Assembly: GCA_021811185.1 (NCBI GenBank)
Contig: JAJZPL010000024.1
Coordinates: 1-47,800, forward strand
Reading direction: 5' to 3'
DNA length: 47,800 nt
Origin: a bacterium
GTDB lineage: Bacteria; Elusimicrobiota; Elusimicrobia; Elusimicrobiales; UBA9959
The position numbers were made by a program, and so were the translations under genes. Positions 24,721 through 34,292 of this stretch are shown piece after piece (the stretch's first letter is position 1; each line of letters starts with the position of its first letter). The notes under the pieces are model-generated. The model worked only from the letters and a program-made list of their open reading frames with translations, had not been told where the DNA came from and did no database searches.

Positions 24721-27108
24721 TCAGCTGCGCAGCTGGGCGCCGAAGTTCTTGGTGAGCTTGTCCAGCACGGCGGTCATGCGGGCGCCCACGTCGGCGTCGT
24801 TCAGCGTGCCCGTCATGGACGAGAAGATGAACCTGATGGTGAGGCTGCGGTGGCCCTCCGGGATGTTCTTGCCCTTGTACACGTCTATCAGCCGGGCCGA
24901 GGCCAGGTCCTGCACGCCGGAGAAAGCCCTGTCGAGCTCCGCCCATTCGTGCTTTTCCTCCAGCACTATGGAAAGGTCGCGCCAGCTCTGCGGGAAAGCC
25001 GACACGGGCTTTATCTTGGCCACCTTCTGCCAGAATTCGTACTTGCCGGAAGCGGCCACGCAGGTGAGCGGGACCTCGAAGTAGAAAATATTATTATCCT
25101 TTAAGTCGCAGGCGGCCGCTACCGACGCGGCCAATTTCCCGACATACCCCGCGGAACTGCCGCCCAGCTTTATCTCCAGGCAGAGCCCCAACTGGAAATA
25201 GGCCGGGGCCTTTTTAGGCTTTTCGAAGCGGAACCCGCTCTTGCCCGCGAACAGGCGGCAGACCATGCCCTTAAGGTGGAAGAAATCCGCCTTGCCCTGC
25301 CCGCCCTTCCAGAAACCGCCTTCGGGGAAATCGCCGTACATCAGCCCGGCGCAGTACGTTTCTTCGGCCTTGCCGGCTTCCTTCCTGGCGTAAGCCACGC
25401 CCGCCTCGAAGATCAGCACGGAATCGCGCCCGCGGTTCAGGTTGTAGCGCAGCGTCTTAAGCAGCCCCGGCAGCAGGGTCTGGCGCATGAACTGGTAGTC
25501 GGAGGACAGCGGGTTCTTAACTTCCACCGCCGCCGCGGCGTCCAGGCCGCAGGCCTTCACTTCCTTTTCCGAGACGAAATCGTAATTATAGACCTCGCTG
25601 AAGCCGAGGGCGGCCAGCGTATTCTTCATCTCCGTCGCTACCGTCCACAGCGGCGTAATGGTGGAAGGGAGCATGGGCATGCTGGACACGGACGGGATCA
25701 CGTCGTAGCCCGCGTAGCGCGCCACTTCCTCGGCCACGTCCCAAACGTTCTCGATGTCCTGCCGGTAAGACGGCACGGTGAACTTCCAGGGCTTGGCATC
25801 GTTCAGGTCGGGCTGGAAAGCCTTCAGGCAGGCGTACATCTCGGTGGGCGCTATGCCTGTGCCCAGGATGGCGTTAATGCGGCCGGCGGACACTTCGATC
25901 ACGGGCGGCTGGTACTTTACCGGGCAATTGTCGGTGAACTGCTCCACGGCGGCGCCGGGCGCGGCCTTGAGGATAAGCCCGGCCAGGCGGCGGGCCGCCT
26001 TGATGGTAAGCTCGGGGTCGGTGCCGCGCTCGAAACGGTAGGAGGATTCGCTCTTCAGCCCGGAAGCCTTGGAGGCCAGCCGCACGGTGGGCGCGTGGAA
26101 ACGCGCGGACTCTATAAGGATGGCGTCGGTGTCGTCGGAGACGGCCGTGTCAAGGCCGCCCATCACGCCGGCCAGGGCCGCGGGGGCTTTGGCGTCGGCT
26201 ATCACCAGCATGCCGGGATCCAGTTTGAGGGCTTTGTTGTCCAGCGTGGTAAAAGCTTCGCCGGCCACGGCGCGGCGCACCTTTATTTCGGGACCGGTGA
26301 GCTTCGCGATATCGAAGCAGTGCATCGGCTGACCCAGCTCGTACATCACGTAGTTGGCGCCGTCTATAAGGATATTGCCCTTGGGGTTGGAGCCGACGGC
26401 GCGCAGGCGGTCGGCCATCCAGTCCGGGGTCTTGGCGCCGCGCACGCCTTTAATGACGATGGCGGTGTAGCGCGGGCACAGTTCCGGCGCTTCAATGTTC
26501 ACCGGCACTACGGAACCGGCGGCGGAGCCTTCGAAAATTTTAGCTTCTTTCAGTTTGAGCCCGTAAAACAGGCAGAACTCGCGGGCCAGCGCGTAATGCG
26601 AAAGACAATGCCCCTGGTTAGGCAGCATCTCGACTTCTAAAAGGGAATCGGCCTTGGGAAAAAGGGTAACCGCGTCCAGGCCCACCGCGGTATTCTCCGG
26701 CAGCACCAGAATGCCCGAATCGTCGTAGCCTTCAAGCCCCAGCTCGCCGGCCGCGCAGATCATGCCTTCCGATTCCACGCCCCGGATCTTGGCTTTCTTC
26801 AGCTCGCCTTCGGCGAGCATAGCGCCCACCTTCGCAAAAAGTATCTTCTGCCCCACGGCGATGTTCTTGGCGCCGCACACCACGCGCAGCACCCCCGGCC
26901 CGTAGTTCACGTCCACCAGCGCCAGTTTGTCCGCGTTCGGATGCTTGTCTATCTTCAGGATCTGCCCGACGGATACGCCGGAGAAAGAGGCGCCGGTCTT
27001 CTTGATCCCTTCCACCTTAAGCCCCACGCGGCCAAGCTTCGCCGCCATGTCCTCGGGCGTCGGAGGATTCTCGATAAAGTCGGAAAGCCAGGAATAAAGT
27101 ATGTTCAT
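24721..27108 (-). CDS. pheT: phenylalanine--tRNA ligase beta subunit
   Basis: The 795-residue product has the full PheT architecture: N-terminal tRNA-binding OB domain (LKIDKHPNADKLALVDVNYG, about 52-71), B3/B4 editing domain (about 200-400, with KSESSYRFERGTDP near residue 350), B5, the catalytic-like core and the C-terminal anticodon-binding FDX-ACB domain (PVSAFPQSWRDLSIVL). It pairs with PheS as an alpha2-beta2 enzyme charging tRNA-Phe in the cytoplasm. It lies 170 bp after pheS; that gap holds repeat copy A. Confidence 0.97.
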   Translation of the reverse strand: MNILYSWLSDFIENPPTPEDMAAKLGRVGLKVEGIKKTGASFSGVSVGQILKIDKHPNADKLALVDVNYGPGVLRVVCGAKNIAVGQKILFAKVGAMLAEGELKKAKIRGVESEGMICAAGELGLEGYDDSGILVLPENTAVGLDAVTLFPKADSLLEVEMLPNQGHCLSHYALAREFCLFYGLKLKEAKIFEGSAAGSVVPVNIEAPELCPRYTAIVIKGVRGAKTPDWMADRLRAVGSNPKGNILIDGANYVMYELGQPMHCFDIAKLTGPEIKVRRAVAGEAFTTLDNKALKLDPGMLVIADAKAPAALAGVMGGLDTAVSDDTDAILIESARFHAPTVRLASKASGLKSESSYRFERGTDPELTIKAARRLAGLILKAAPGAAVEQFTDNCPVKYQPPVIEVSAGRINAILGTGIAPTEMYACLKAFQPDLNDAKPWKFTVPSYRQDIENVWDVAEEVARYAGYDVIPSVSSMPMLPSTITPLWTVATEMKNTLAALGFSEVYNYDFVSEKEVKACGLDAAAAVEVKNPLSSDYQFMRQTLLPGLLKTLRYNLNRGRDSVLIFEAGVAYARKEAGKAEETYCAGLMYGDFPEGGFWKGGQGKADFFHLKGMVCRLFAGKSGFRFEKPKKAPAYFQLGLCLEIKLGGSSAGYVGKLAASVAAACDLKDNNIFYFEVPLTCVAASGKYEFWQKVAKIKPVSAFPQSWRDLSIVLEEKHEWAELDRAFSGVQDLASARLIDVYKGKNIPEGHRSLTIRFIFSSMTGTLNDADVGARMTAVLDKLTKNFGAQLRS

Positions 27109-27154
27109 TTCGTCTTCTCTTCCAAATTTATTTCACGTACCGCGGTTACGACGA

Positions 27155-27263
27155 GTGGGCCGGGTTAGCAAAACCGTCGTGAGGCTTCGGCTTGCGTAAG
27201 CGCCGAAGCCGAATGTCGAGCGAGGCCACGGTGTGGCCGAGCGCGTTTTGCGTTCCGGCCCAC
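27155..27263. repeat. structured repeat, copy A (between pheS and pheT)
   Basis: This copy has an outer stem GTGGGCCGG/CCGGCCCAC (27155-27163/27255-27263), an internal bulge and GCAAAAC/GTTTTGC (27168-27174/27245-27251). Inside are hairpin P2 (GGCTTCGGC 27183-27191 / GCCGAAGCC 27202-27210) and P3 (GGCCAC 27224-27229 / GTGGCC 27233-27238). The core GTTAGCAAAACCGTCGTGAGG and the segment CGAATGTCGAGCGAG are shared with copies B and C. The fold is a three-way junction. In the pheST transcript it lies in the antisense sense of the orientation given here. The family is unrecognised. Confidence 0.85.
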
Positions 27264-27278
27264 TTGGCGGAACCGCCC

Positions 27279-28337
27279 CTACTGTACTTGCTTTAAGACG
27301 CGCAGATCGTTCTCGTAGAGCATGCGCATGTCGCTGATGCCGTACAGCAGCATGGCGAAACGCTCGATGCCCGCGCCGAAAGCGAAGCCGCTCCACTTCT
27401 CGGGATCGTACTTGGCCGACTTCAGCACGTTGGGGTGCACCAGGCCCGCGCCCATCACCTCAAGCCAGCCCGTGCCCTTGCACACCGGGCAGCGGCCCGC
27501 GGAGTTGTGGCCGCCCTTGCAGAAAACGCAGGACATATCAACTTCGGCGCCAGGTTCCACAAAAGGGAAATACGACGGGTTGAAACGCGTCTTCACTCCG
27601 GAGCCGAACAGGTCCTTCATGAAAGCGTCCACCGTCCACTTCAGGTCCGCCATGCTCACGCCCTTGTCGACGTAGAGCCCCTCTATCTGGTGGAAAGCGA
27701 AAGAATGGCTGGCGTCCACCGCCTCGGACCGGAACACGCGCCCCGTGTGGAACACGCGGATAGGCGGCTCCTGCTTCTCCATGGCGCGGATCTGCACCGG
27801 AGAGGTATGGGTGCGCAGCAGCATGAACTTGCCGGCCTGGTCCTTGGCGTCCACGTAGAAAGTATCCTGCATGTCGCGCGCGGGGTGGAACGGCGGGAAG
27901 TTCAGCGCCTCAAAATTATGGTAGTCGTCCTCGATGAGCGGCCCGTCGGACATAGTGAAGCCCAGCTTCAAAAAGCCCTCGGCCAGGCGGTTCATCGTGT
28001 GGGTGAGCGGGTGCAGGCTGCCCTTGGGATAAGGCCAGCCGGGGAGCGTCAGGTCCAAGTCGGACTTTACGACGGGTCCCGCGGCGCCGGCGGAGCCCTT
28101 CAGCTCGGCCAGCTTGGCTTCCATCTCCTGCTTGGCGGCGTTGCCGAGCGCGCCCAGCGGCTTGCGCTCCTCCAGGGGAATGTCTTTAAGGTCCCGCAGC
28201 AGCAGGGCCAGCTCGCCTTTACGCCCGAGGTAATGCAGCTCCAGGGCCTCGGGGTTCTCGGCGGGCTTCTTCTCTATAGAAACGGAAAAACTGCCCCGTA
28301 TTGCGGACAGTTTTTCCTTCCACTCCGTGGCGTTCAC
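27279..28337 (-). CDS. pheS: phenylalanine--tRNA ligase alpha subunit
   Basis: The 352-residue protein has an N-terminal coiled coil (about 1-90), then the class II catalytic core with HPLTHTMNRLAEGFLKLGF, FHPARDMQDTFYV (motif 2 region), RVFRSEAVDASHSFAFHQIE, and motif 3 GFAFGAGIERFAMLLYGI. A CxxC...CxxC knuckle (CVFCKGG and CPVCKGTGWLEV) is inserted before the EVMGAG segment; this variant is known in several bacterial lineages. It forms the catalytic half of PheRS. The stop is followed by a short GGGGCGG/CCGCC hairpin, then repeat copy A. Confidence 0.97.
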   Translation of the reverse strand: MNATEWKEKLSAIRGSFSVSIEKKPAENPEALELHYLGRKGELALLLRDLKDIPLEERKPLGALGNAAKQEMEAKLAELKGSAGAAGPVVKSDLDLTLPGWPYPKGSLHPLTHTMNRLAEGFLKLGFTMSDGPLIEDDYHNFEALNFPPFHPARDMQDTFYVDAKDQAGKFMLLRTHTSPVQIRAMEKQEPPIRVFHTGRVFRSEAVDASHSFAFHQIEGLYVDKGVSMADLKWTVDAFMKDLFGSGVKTRFNPSYFPFVEPGAEVDMSCVFCKGGHNSAGRCPVCKGTGWLEVMGAGLVHPNVLKSAKYDPEKWSGFAFGAGIERFAMLLYGISDMRMLYENDLRVLKQVQ

Positions 28338-28346
28338 GGCGTGGCC

Positions 28347-28730
28347 TTATTTCTCGGTACCGACAACTTTCTTCACGTTGCCGATAGCTTTCCTGGCGAT
28401 CTCGGCCAGCTGCTTGAAAGACTGAGGGTCGCGGATGGCGATCTCGGACAGCATCTTGCGGTTAAGCATGATGTTGGCCTTGTGGATGCCGTCCATGAAC
28501 CGGCTGTAGGACATGCCTTCCTCGCGGGCGGCGGCGTTCAGGCGGATGATCCAGAGCTGGCGGATATCGCCCTTCTTGTCGCGGCGGTGGATATATGCGG
28601 TGGTCAGCGACTTGTTGACCTGCTGTATAGCCTGGCGGAGGCGGTTGCCCTTGTTGCCGTAATAGCCCTTGGCGAGCTTAAAAATCTTCTTCTTTCTCTT
28701 GGTTCTGGCTACGCTGTATGTTATTCTCAT
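28347..28730 (-). CDS. rplT: 50S ribosomal protein L20
   Basis: The 127-residue protein has the L20 signature: basic N-terminal tail (RTKRKKKIFKLAKGYYGNK), RRDKKGDIRQLWIIRLNAA and NIMLNRKMLSEIAI. L20 is a primary 23S rRNA binder required early in large-subunit assembly. It is about eight residues longer than usual at the C-terminus. It sits in the conserved infC-rpmI-rplT order with pheS starting 9 bp after its stop. In other bacteria L20 represses its own operon through the leader. Confidence 0.97.
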   Translation of the reverse strand: MRITYSVARTKRKKKIFKLAKGYYGNKGNRLRQAIQQVNKSLTTAYIHRRDKKGDIRQLWIIRLNAAAREEGMSYSRFMDGIHKANIMLNRKMLSEIAIRDPQSFKQLAEIARKAIGNVKKVVGTEK

Positions 28731-28755
28731 GATTTTGTCCTGTTAGTCTTCTTTC

Positions 28756-28959
28756 TTATTCGTAGGGCAGGTAGTTCTTAAGCACGCGGCCCTCGGAGGA
28801 ATTCTTTTCCTCAACCTTGGCGGTGCGCAGGGTCCTGCCGCGCTTGGCGGACATGCCGGTGAGCAGGTGGCGCAGGCCGGACTTCCGGTGCAGCCACTTG
28901 CCGGTAGAGGTCTTTCTAAATCTTTTCTTGGCGCCGCTGTGCGATTTCATTTTAGGCAT
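28756..28959 (-). CDS. rpmI: 50S ribosomal protein L35
   Basis: The 67 residues begin MPKMKSHSGAKKRFRKTSTGKW, matching L35 (MPKMKTHSGAKKRF), and include RHLLTGMSAKRGRTLR. It is a small basic large-subunit protein. It lies between infC and rplT in the conserved order; a possible promoter (TATAAT at 29006) lies in the gap upstream. Confidence 0.95.
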   Translation of the reverse strand: MPKMKSHSGAKKRFRKTSTGKWLHRKSGLRHLLTGMSAKRGRTLRTAKVEEKNSSEGRVLKNYLPYE

Positions 28960-29005
28960 ATTGTTTTTTCCGATATTGTAAATTGCCGCTGATTGTTATC
29001 CTATT

Positions 29006-29011
29006 ATTATA
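29006..29011 (-). promoter_or_regulatory. possible internal promoter for rpmI-rplT-pheST
   Basis: TATAAT on the minus strand with TTTCAA (29029-29034) 17 bp upstream, in an AT-rich gap after infC. The -35 matches only three of six consensus bases. It could allow extra L35/L20 expression relative to IF3. Confidence 0.45.
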
Positions 29012-29058
29012 TATTTTTCCTGCCCTCGTTGAAAAGGCAAAAACTTAAAACGCCGCTT

Positions 29059-29757
29059 TTACACTCCGGGAGCCTGCTCCGGCTTGGGGGCGGGCGGGAT
29101 GACCGGCGAGACTACGGGCGCTACGCCGGGAGCGGCGGGCGCGGCGGGTTTTACCGCCGGGGCGGCCTGAACAGCGGGCTTGGCCGCGGCCGGGGCGGCG
29201 GGCTTGGCCGCCGCGGGTTTGGGCGCGCCGGCGGGCTTGCCGTGCTGCATGGGGGCCAGCATGATGCTCATGCGGTTGCCCATCATCTGCGGGCGGCCTT
29301 CGGGCGCGCCTACGGTGGAAAGGTGGTCGCGCACGGCGTTAAGGATCTCTTCGCCGAGGTTCCTGTGCTGGTTCTCGCGGCCGCGGAAGACCACGGTGAC
29401 GCGCACCTTGTTGTGCTCTTTCAGGAAGCCCTCGATGTGCTTGATCTTGGTCTGCAGGTCGTGGCTGGCGATGCGCGGGTTAAGGCGGATCTCTTTGAGC
29501 ACGCCGGCTTTCTGCTTCTTGCGGTTCTCGCGGTCCTCTTTGTCTTTCTCGTAGAGGAACTTGGAAAAATCCATTACTTTGCAGACGGGCGGATTGGCGG
29601 CCGGCGAAATTTCCACCAGGTCAAGCCCGGAACCCTTGGCCATATTCACCGCTTCGATGAGCGGCTTTATGCCAAGCATGGTCCCGTGCATGTCTATAAG
29701 ACGCACCTGCGGGGACGTGATATTGCGGTTAACGCGAACTCTCTTGTCGTTGTACAA
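29059..29757 (-). CDS. infC: translation initiation factor IF-3, with Ala/Pro-rich tail
   Basis: The 232-residue product has both IF3 domains: N-terminal (about 8-75, with LDLVEISPAANPPVCKVMDF) and C-terminal (85-170, KEIRLNPRIASHDLQTKIKH and NRMSIMLAP), joined by a lysine-rich linker. IF3 prevents subunit joining and checks the start codon. The start is UUG, 6 nt after AGGAGG; rare starts in infC are used in other bacteria for self-repression. From about residue 172 the C-terminus is a 60-residue Ala/Pro/Lys tail of low complexity, which is not usual for IF3 (typical length 170-180). Confidence 0.96.
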   Translation of the reverse strand: MYNDKRVRVNRNITSPQVRLIDMHGTMLGIKPLIEAVNMAKGSGLDLVEISPAANPPVCKVMDFSKFLYEKDKEDRENRKKQKAGVLKEIRLNPRIASHDLQTKIKHIEGFLKEHNKVRVTVVFRGRENQHRNLGEEILNAVRDHLSTVGAPEGRPQMMGNRMSIMLAPMQHGKPAGAPKPAAAKPAAPAAAKPAVQAAPAVKPAAPAAPGVAPVVSPVIPPAPKPEQAPGV

Positions 29758-29763
29758 ACTCTG

Positions 29764-29820
29764 CCTCCTGCAGCATCGGGGAAAAAGGCCCCTGGCCGGG
29801 TTAATAACCTGGCCATGCTG
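29764..29820 (-). promoter_or_regulatory. folded infC leader ending at the ribosome site
   Basis: On the minus strand, CAGCAT (29820-29815) pairs with ATGCTG (29776-29771). Inside lie two hairpins: GGCC-n-GGTT-n-AACC-n-GGCC (29814-29794) and GGGG/CCCC (29792-29778). The outer stem ends one base before the AGGAGG site (29769-29764). A leader element with this position suggests autoregulation by IF3 or L20, which is inference. Confidence 0.5.
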
Positions 29821-29829
29821 TGAACATAT

Positions 29830-29835
29830 ATTCTA
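29830..29835 (-). promoter_or_regulatory. possible -10 box (TAGAAT) of the infC operon
   Basis: TAGAAT on the minus strand, 10 bp upstream of the folded leader. It repeats the hexamer seen before other genes. No clear -35. Confidence 0.3.
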
Positions 29836-29883
29836 CCTTTTTTAGCGGCTTTTAACTATGAAAAAACGGCTTTCCCGGCTAAA

Positions 29884-30642
29884 TTACCTATGGGCGAGGT
29901 AATAAAGCATGTAGGTCAGCAGTCCGAAGTACTCGTTAAAGGCCCGTGAAAGGTCCGAGGAGTCCCCGGGGAGGTAGTCGCGCAGGTGCCGCCGCCTGGA
30001 GGCGGGCGCCAGGTGACCGTAAGGGTAAGCCTGCACCGACTCGAACCCGGCCTTTTTGAAAAGGTAGACGGAGCGGGGCATATGGTACCCCGAGGTTACC
30101 AGGATTATCCGCTTATAGCCCTTTTCCTTGCAGATCTTAAGCGTGTAGGCCGCGTTCTCGAAGGTGTCCCGGGAGGCTTCCTCGGTTATGATCTTGTCCG
30201 TTGGCACTCCGAGCTCGGCCAGGTACCGCGCCGCGGCCACGGATTCCGGCGTTTCCGAGAACGGCGCCCCGCCGGAAATTATTACGGGCAGGCCGGTCTT
30301 CTTTTGCAGCCTCGCCACCGCGTAAGTGCGCTGCATGGTGGCCGGATAAAGCGCCGCCGCCGCCGTGATCTCGATAGGCACGTCCCCCGCCCCGCCGCAA
30401 AGCAGCACTATAACGTCCCCCTCCGGTTTGGCCGGCACGCTATAAGCCTGCTCCAGCGGCCGCAACACCGCCTTGGACACAACCCTGGTAGCCCCCGCCC
30501 AGCAAACCAGCGCCAAAGCGGCACACATCACCGCCCCGCTCCGCGACCTCTTCCTTAAATATAAAGCGATCAACACCAGCGCAGTCACCACCGTCCCCGG
30601 CGGCAAAATAAAAGCCTCAAGAATTTTCTTAATGATGAACAT
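29884..30642 (-). CDS. ElyC/YdcF-type DUF218 membrane protein
   Basis: The frame is open to 30756, but that extension reads through repeat copy B. The ATG at 30642 starts MFIIKKILEAFILPPG, typical of ElyC-like proteins (252 residues). Two N-terminal hydrophobic segments are followed by a DUF218 domain: VIVLLCGGAG, PVIISGGAPFSE, TEEASRDTFENA and ILVTSGYHMPRSVYLF. These proteins are linked to envelope biogenesis and undecaprenyl-phosphate use in Escherichia coli. The ribosome site is weak. The upstream gap holds copy B. Confidence 0.87.
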   Translation of the reverse strand: MFIIKKILEAFILPPGTVVTALVLIALYLRKRSRSGAVMCAALALVCWAGATRVVSKAVLRPLEQAYSVPAKPEGDVIVLLCGGAGDVPIEITAAAALYPATMQRTYAVARLQKKTGLPVIISGGAPFSETPESVAAARYLAELGVPTDKIITEEASRDTFENAAYTLKICKEKGYKRIILVTSGYHMPRSVYLFKKAGFESVQAYPYGHLAPASRRRHLRDYLPGDSSDLSRAFNEYFGLLTYMLYYLAHR

Positions 30643-30675
30643 AAAATTTATAACTGCATTACTTTGGGTTCTTGG

Positions 30676-30828
30676 CCGCGAGAAGCCCAGTCGGGCGCGG
30701 CCACGGGGACCGGATCGCAAAACGCGCTCGGGGCACACCGTGCCCTCGCTCGACATTCGGCCCTCGCGCTATGCAAGCTCGGGCCTCACGACGGTTTTGC
30801 TAACCCGGTCCCCGCGTCCACGCCCTCC
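30676..30828. repeat. structured repeat, copy B (inverted relative to A and C)
   Basis: This 153-bp copy lies in the opposite orientation to A and C. It shares with C the flanks GGAGGGCG-GGACGCGGGGACCGG at one end and GTGGCCGCGCCCGACT, then CTTCTCGCGG, at the other. P3 is GGGCAC/GTGCCC, as in copy C. P2 is rebuilt (GGCCC/GGGCC) with both sides changed. It sits just upstream of the ElyC-like gene start. Confidence 0.85.
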
Positions 30829-30882
30829 GTATTAGCAAATGTTTGTTACGTTCTAAACCTGGAACAAAAAACTATCCTCGCT

Positions 30883-31473
30883 TTAATTCCCTGTCTGCGG
30901 TTGCACTGTTACATTTAATTTTTCATCTACACTAATAGTCGCAGATTGCCATTGCCCAGATGTTATGTAACCGAAAAGCACACCTGATTCTGTTTTAGTA
31001 CCGATTGACACGGTATATTTAACACTCCCCTCACCTTTAATATGAATTTTATCGGTTTTCTCTTTTTTAGGCGAAACCATCCCGATATCATGGCGGCTGA
31101 CTGGCCCCTGCAATGAGATATCGCTGATAGCACTGGAAGAATTGTTTTGGATTTTAACAGTTGAAACGCTCATCAAGTCTGAGCCTGCAGACACAAGTAT
31201 TAACGCCACAGGAAAATTTGCCAATAACAAAGCATATGTGCGAATAATTTTTTTCCCGTTTTCCTTAAAGATACTCTTTTTATACAAGTACCCCGCATAA
31301 ATTGTTAGACAAAGTAATCCAACAGCAACTGATATAGTCCCCACTTCAAGATTAAGTATTCCAGCTGAAACCAGCCATGCCGTTTGAAAGAAATAGAAAA
31401 GAATAAATATCGCAATTCCTGCCGCCAACGGCAGCGCCCCGCATAAAATAGCAATGGTCCACAATATTTTCAT
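30883..31473 (-). CDS. AT-rich orphan membrane protein
   Basis: The 196-residue protein has three hydrophobic segments (about 4-28, 32-62 and 80-100) followed by a ~95-residue soluble domain rich in Ser, Ile and Lys with beta character (STVKIQNNSSSAISDISLQG, SVKYTVSIGTKTES). The topology suggests the domain is outside the membrane. No family is recognised. The base composition is about 40% GC by eye against ~62% around it, and codon use favours A/T-ending codons, so recent acquisition is likely. It is bracketed by repeat copies B and C. The ribosome site (GGAA) is weak. Confidence 0.65.
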   Translation of the reverse strand: MKILWTIAILCGALPLAAGIAIFILFYFFQTAWLVSAGILNLEVGTISVAVGLLCLTIYAGYLYKKSIFKENGKKIIRTYALLLANFPVALILVSAGSDLMSVSTVKIQNNSSSAISDISLQGPVSRHDIGMVSPKKEKTDKIHIKGEGSVKYTVSIGTKTESGVLFGYITSGQWQSATISVDEKLNVTVQPQTGN

Positions 31474-31543
31474 ATAGAAGTTCCGGCGTAATTAAGCACA
31501 TTTAGTTTTACCAAATGCCTATACCGTTAGCAATAGAAGGGTT

Positions 31544-31697
31544 GGAGGGCGCGGACGCGGGGACCGGATTAGCAAAACCGTCGTGAGGCTCCGGCTTGCG
31601 CAAGCGCCGGAGCCGAATGTCGAGCGAGGGCACGGTGTGCCCCGAGCGCGTTTTGCGTTCCGGTCACCGTGGCCGCGCCCGACTTCACTTCTCGCGG
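31544..31697. repeat. structured repeat, copy C
   Basis: The orientation is the same as copy A. The outer stem is changed but kept (GGGCGCGG/CCGCGCCC and GGACCGG/CCGGTC). GCAAAAC pairs with GTTTTGC as in A. P2 is GGCTCCGGC/GCCGGAGCC, one base pair swapped relative to A (T-A to C-G). P3 is GGGCAC/GTGCCC (C-G to G-C relative to A). It lies between the AT-rich gene and the hppA terminator. Confidence 0.85.
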
Positions 31698-31710
31698 TTC
31701 TTCTTCCTCC

Positions 31711-31752
31711 ATAAATAAAACTCCCCGCCGGTTGGCGGGGAGTTTCATTTTT
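31711..31752. terminator. rho-independent terminator of hppA
   Basis: A 12-bp stem AAACTCCCCGCC/GGCGGGGAGTTT (31718-31729/31734-31745) with loop GGTT lies 19 bp after the hppA stop. T-rich stretches lie on both sides (TTTATTTAT on the minus strand, CATTTTTT on the plus), so it may act in both directions. Confidence 0.9.
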
Positions 31753-31763
31753 TCGAAACGAAC

Positions 31764-34223
<2,460 letters not shown>

Positions 34224-34248
34224 TATTTCCCCTCCTACTAGGTAGTTT

Positions 34249-34285
34249 AAAAAAAACCCGCCGGTTTGAGCCGGCGGGCTTTTTT
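34249..34285. terminator. strong terminator after rplA
   Basis: An 8-bp stem CCCGCCGG/CCGGCGGG (34257-34264/34271-34278) lies 14 bp after the rplA stop, followed on the minus strand by eight T and on the plus strand by TTTTTT. It closes the rpoB-to-rplA cluster and separates it from hppA. Confidence 0.95.
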
Positions 34286-34292
34286 GAGTTTA

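Larger units (their letters stand above)
30676..31697. mobile_element. possible cassette: AT-rich gene flanked by inverted repeats B and C
   Basis: Two ~153-bp copies of the structured repeat in opposite orientation enclose an AT-rich gene with a composition unlike its neighbours. No transposase, integrase or clear target-site duplication was seen (short TTCTT runs flank both sides, which is not convincing). It could be a non-autonomous mobile unit, an invertible segment, or two independent insertions. Confidence 0.35.

Noticed and set aside
27133-27396. Short Arg/Ser-rich open frames through the repeat copies
   Set aside because: All three copies give related peptides only because the DNA is shared; base changes follow helix pairing, not codons.
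27470-27540. Zinc-knuckle insertion in PheS as a novel fusion
   Set aside because: CxxC...CxxC before the WLEV segment is a known variant of bacterial PheS.
30643-30756. N-terminal extension of the ElyC-like protein
   Set aside because: The extra 38 codons read through repeat copy B; homologues start at the MFIIKK-type membrane segment.
30676-31697. Insertion sequence with transposase
   Set aside because: The enclosed gene is a membrane protein with no DDE, HUH or serine/tyrosine recombinase motif, and no clear target duplication was found.
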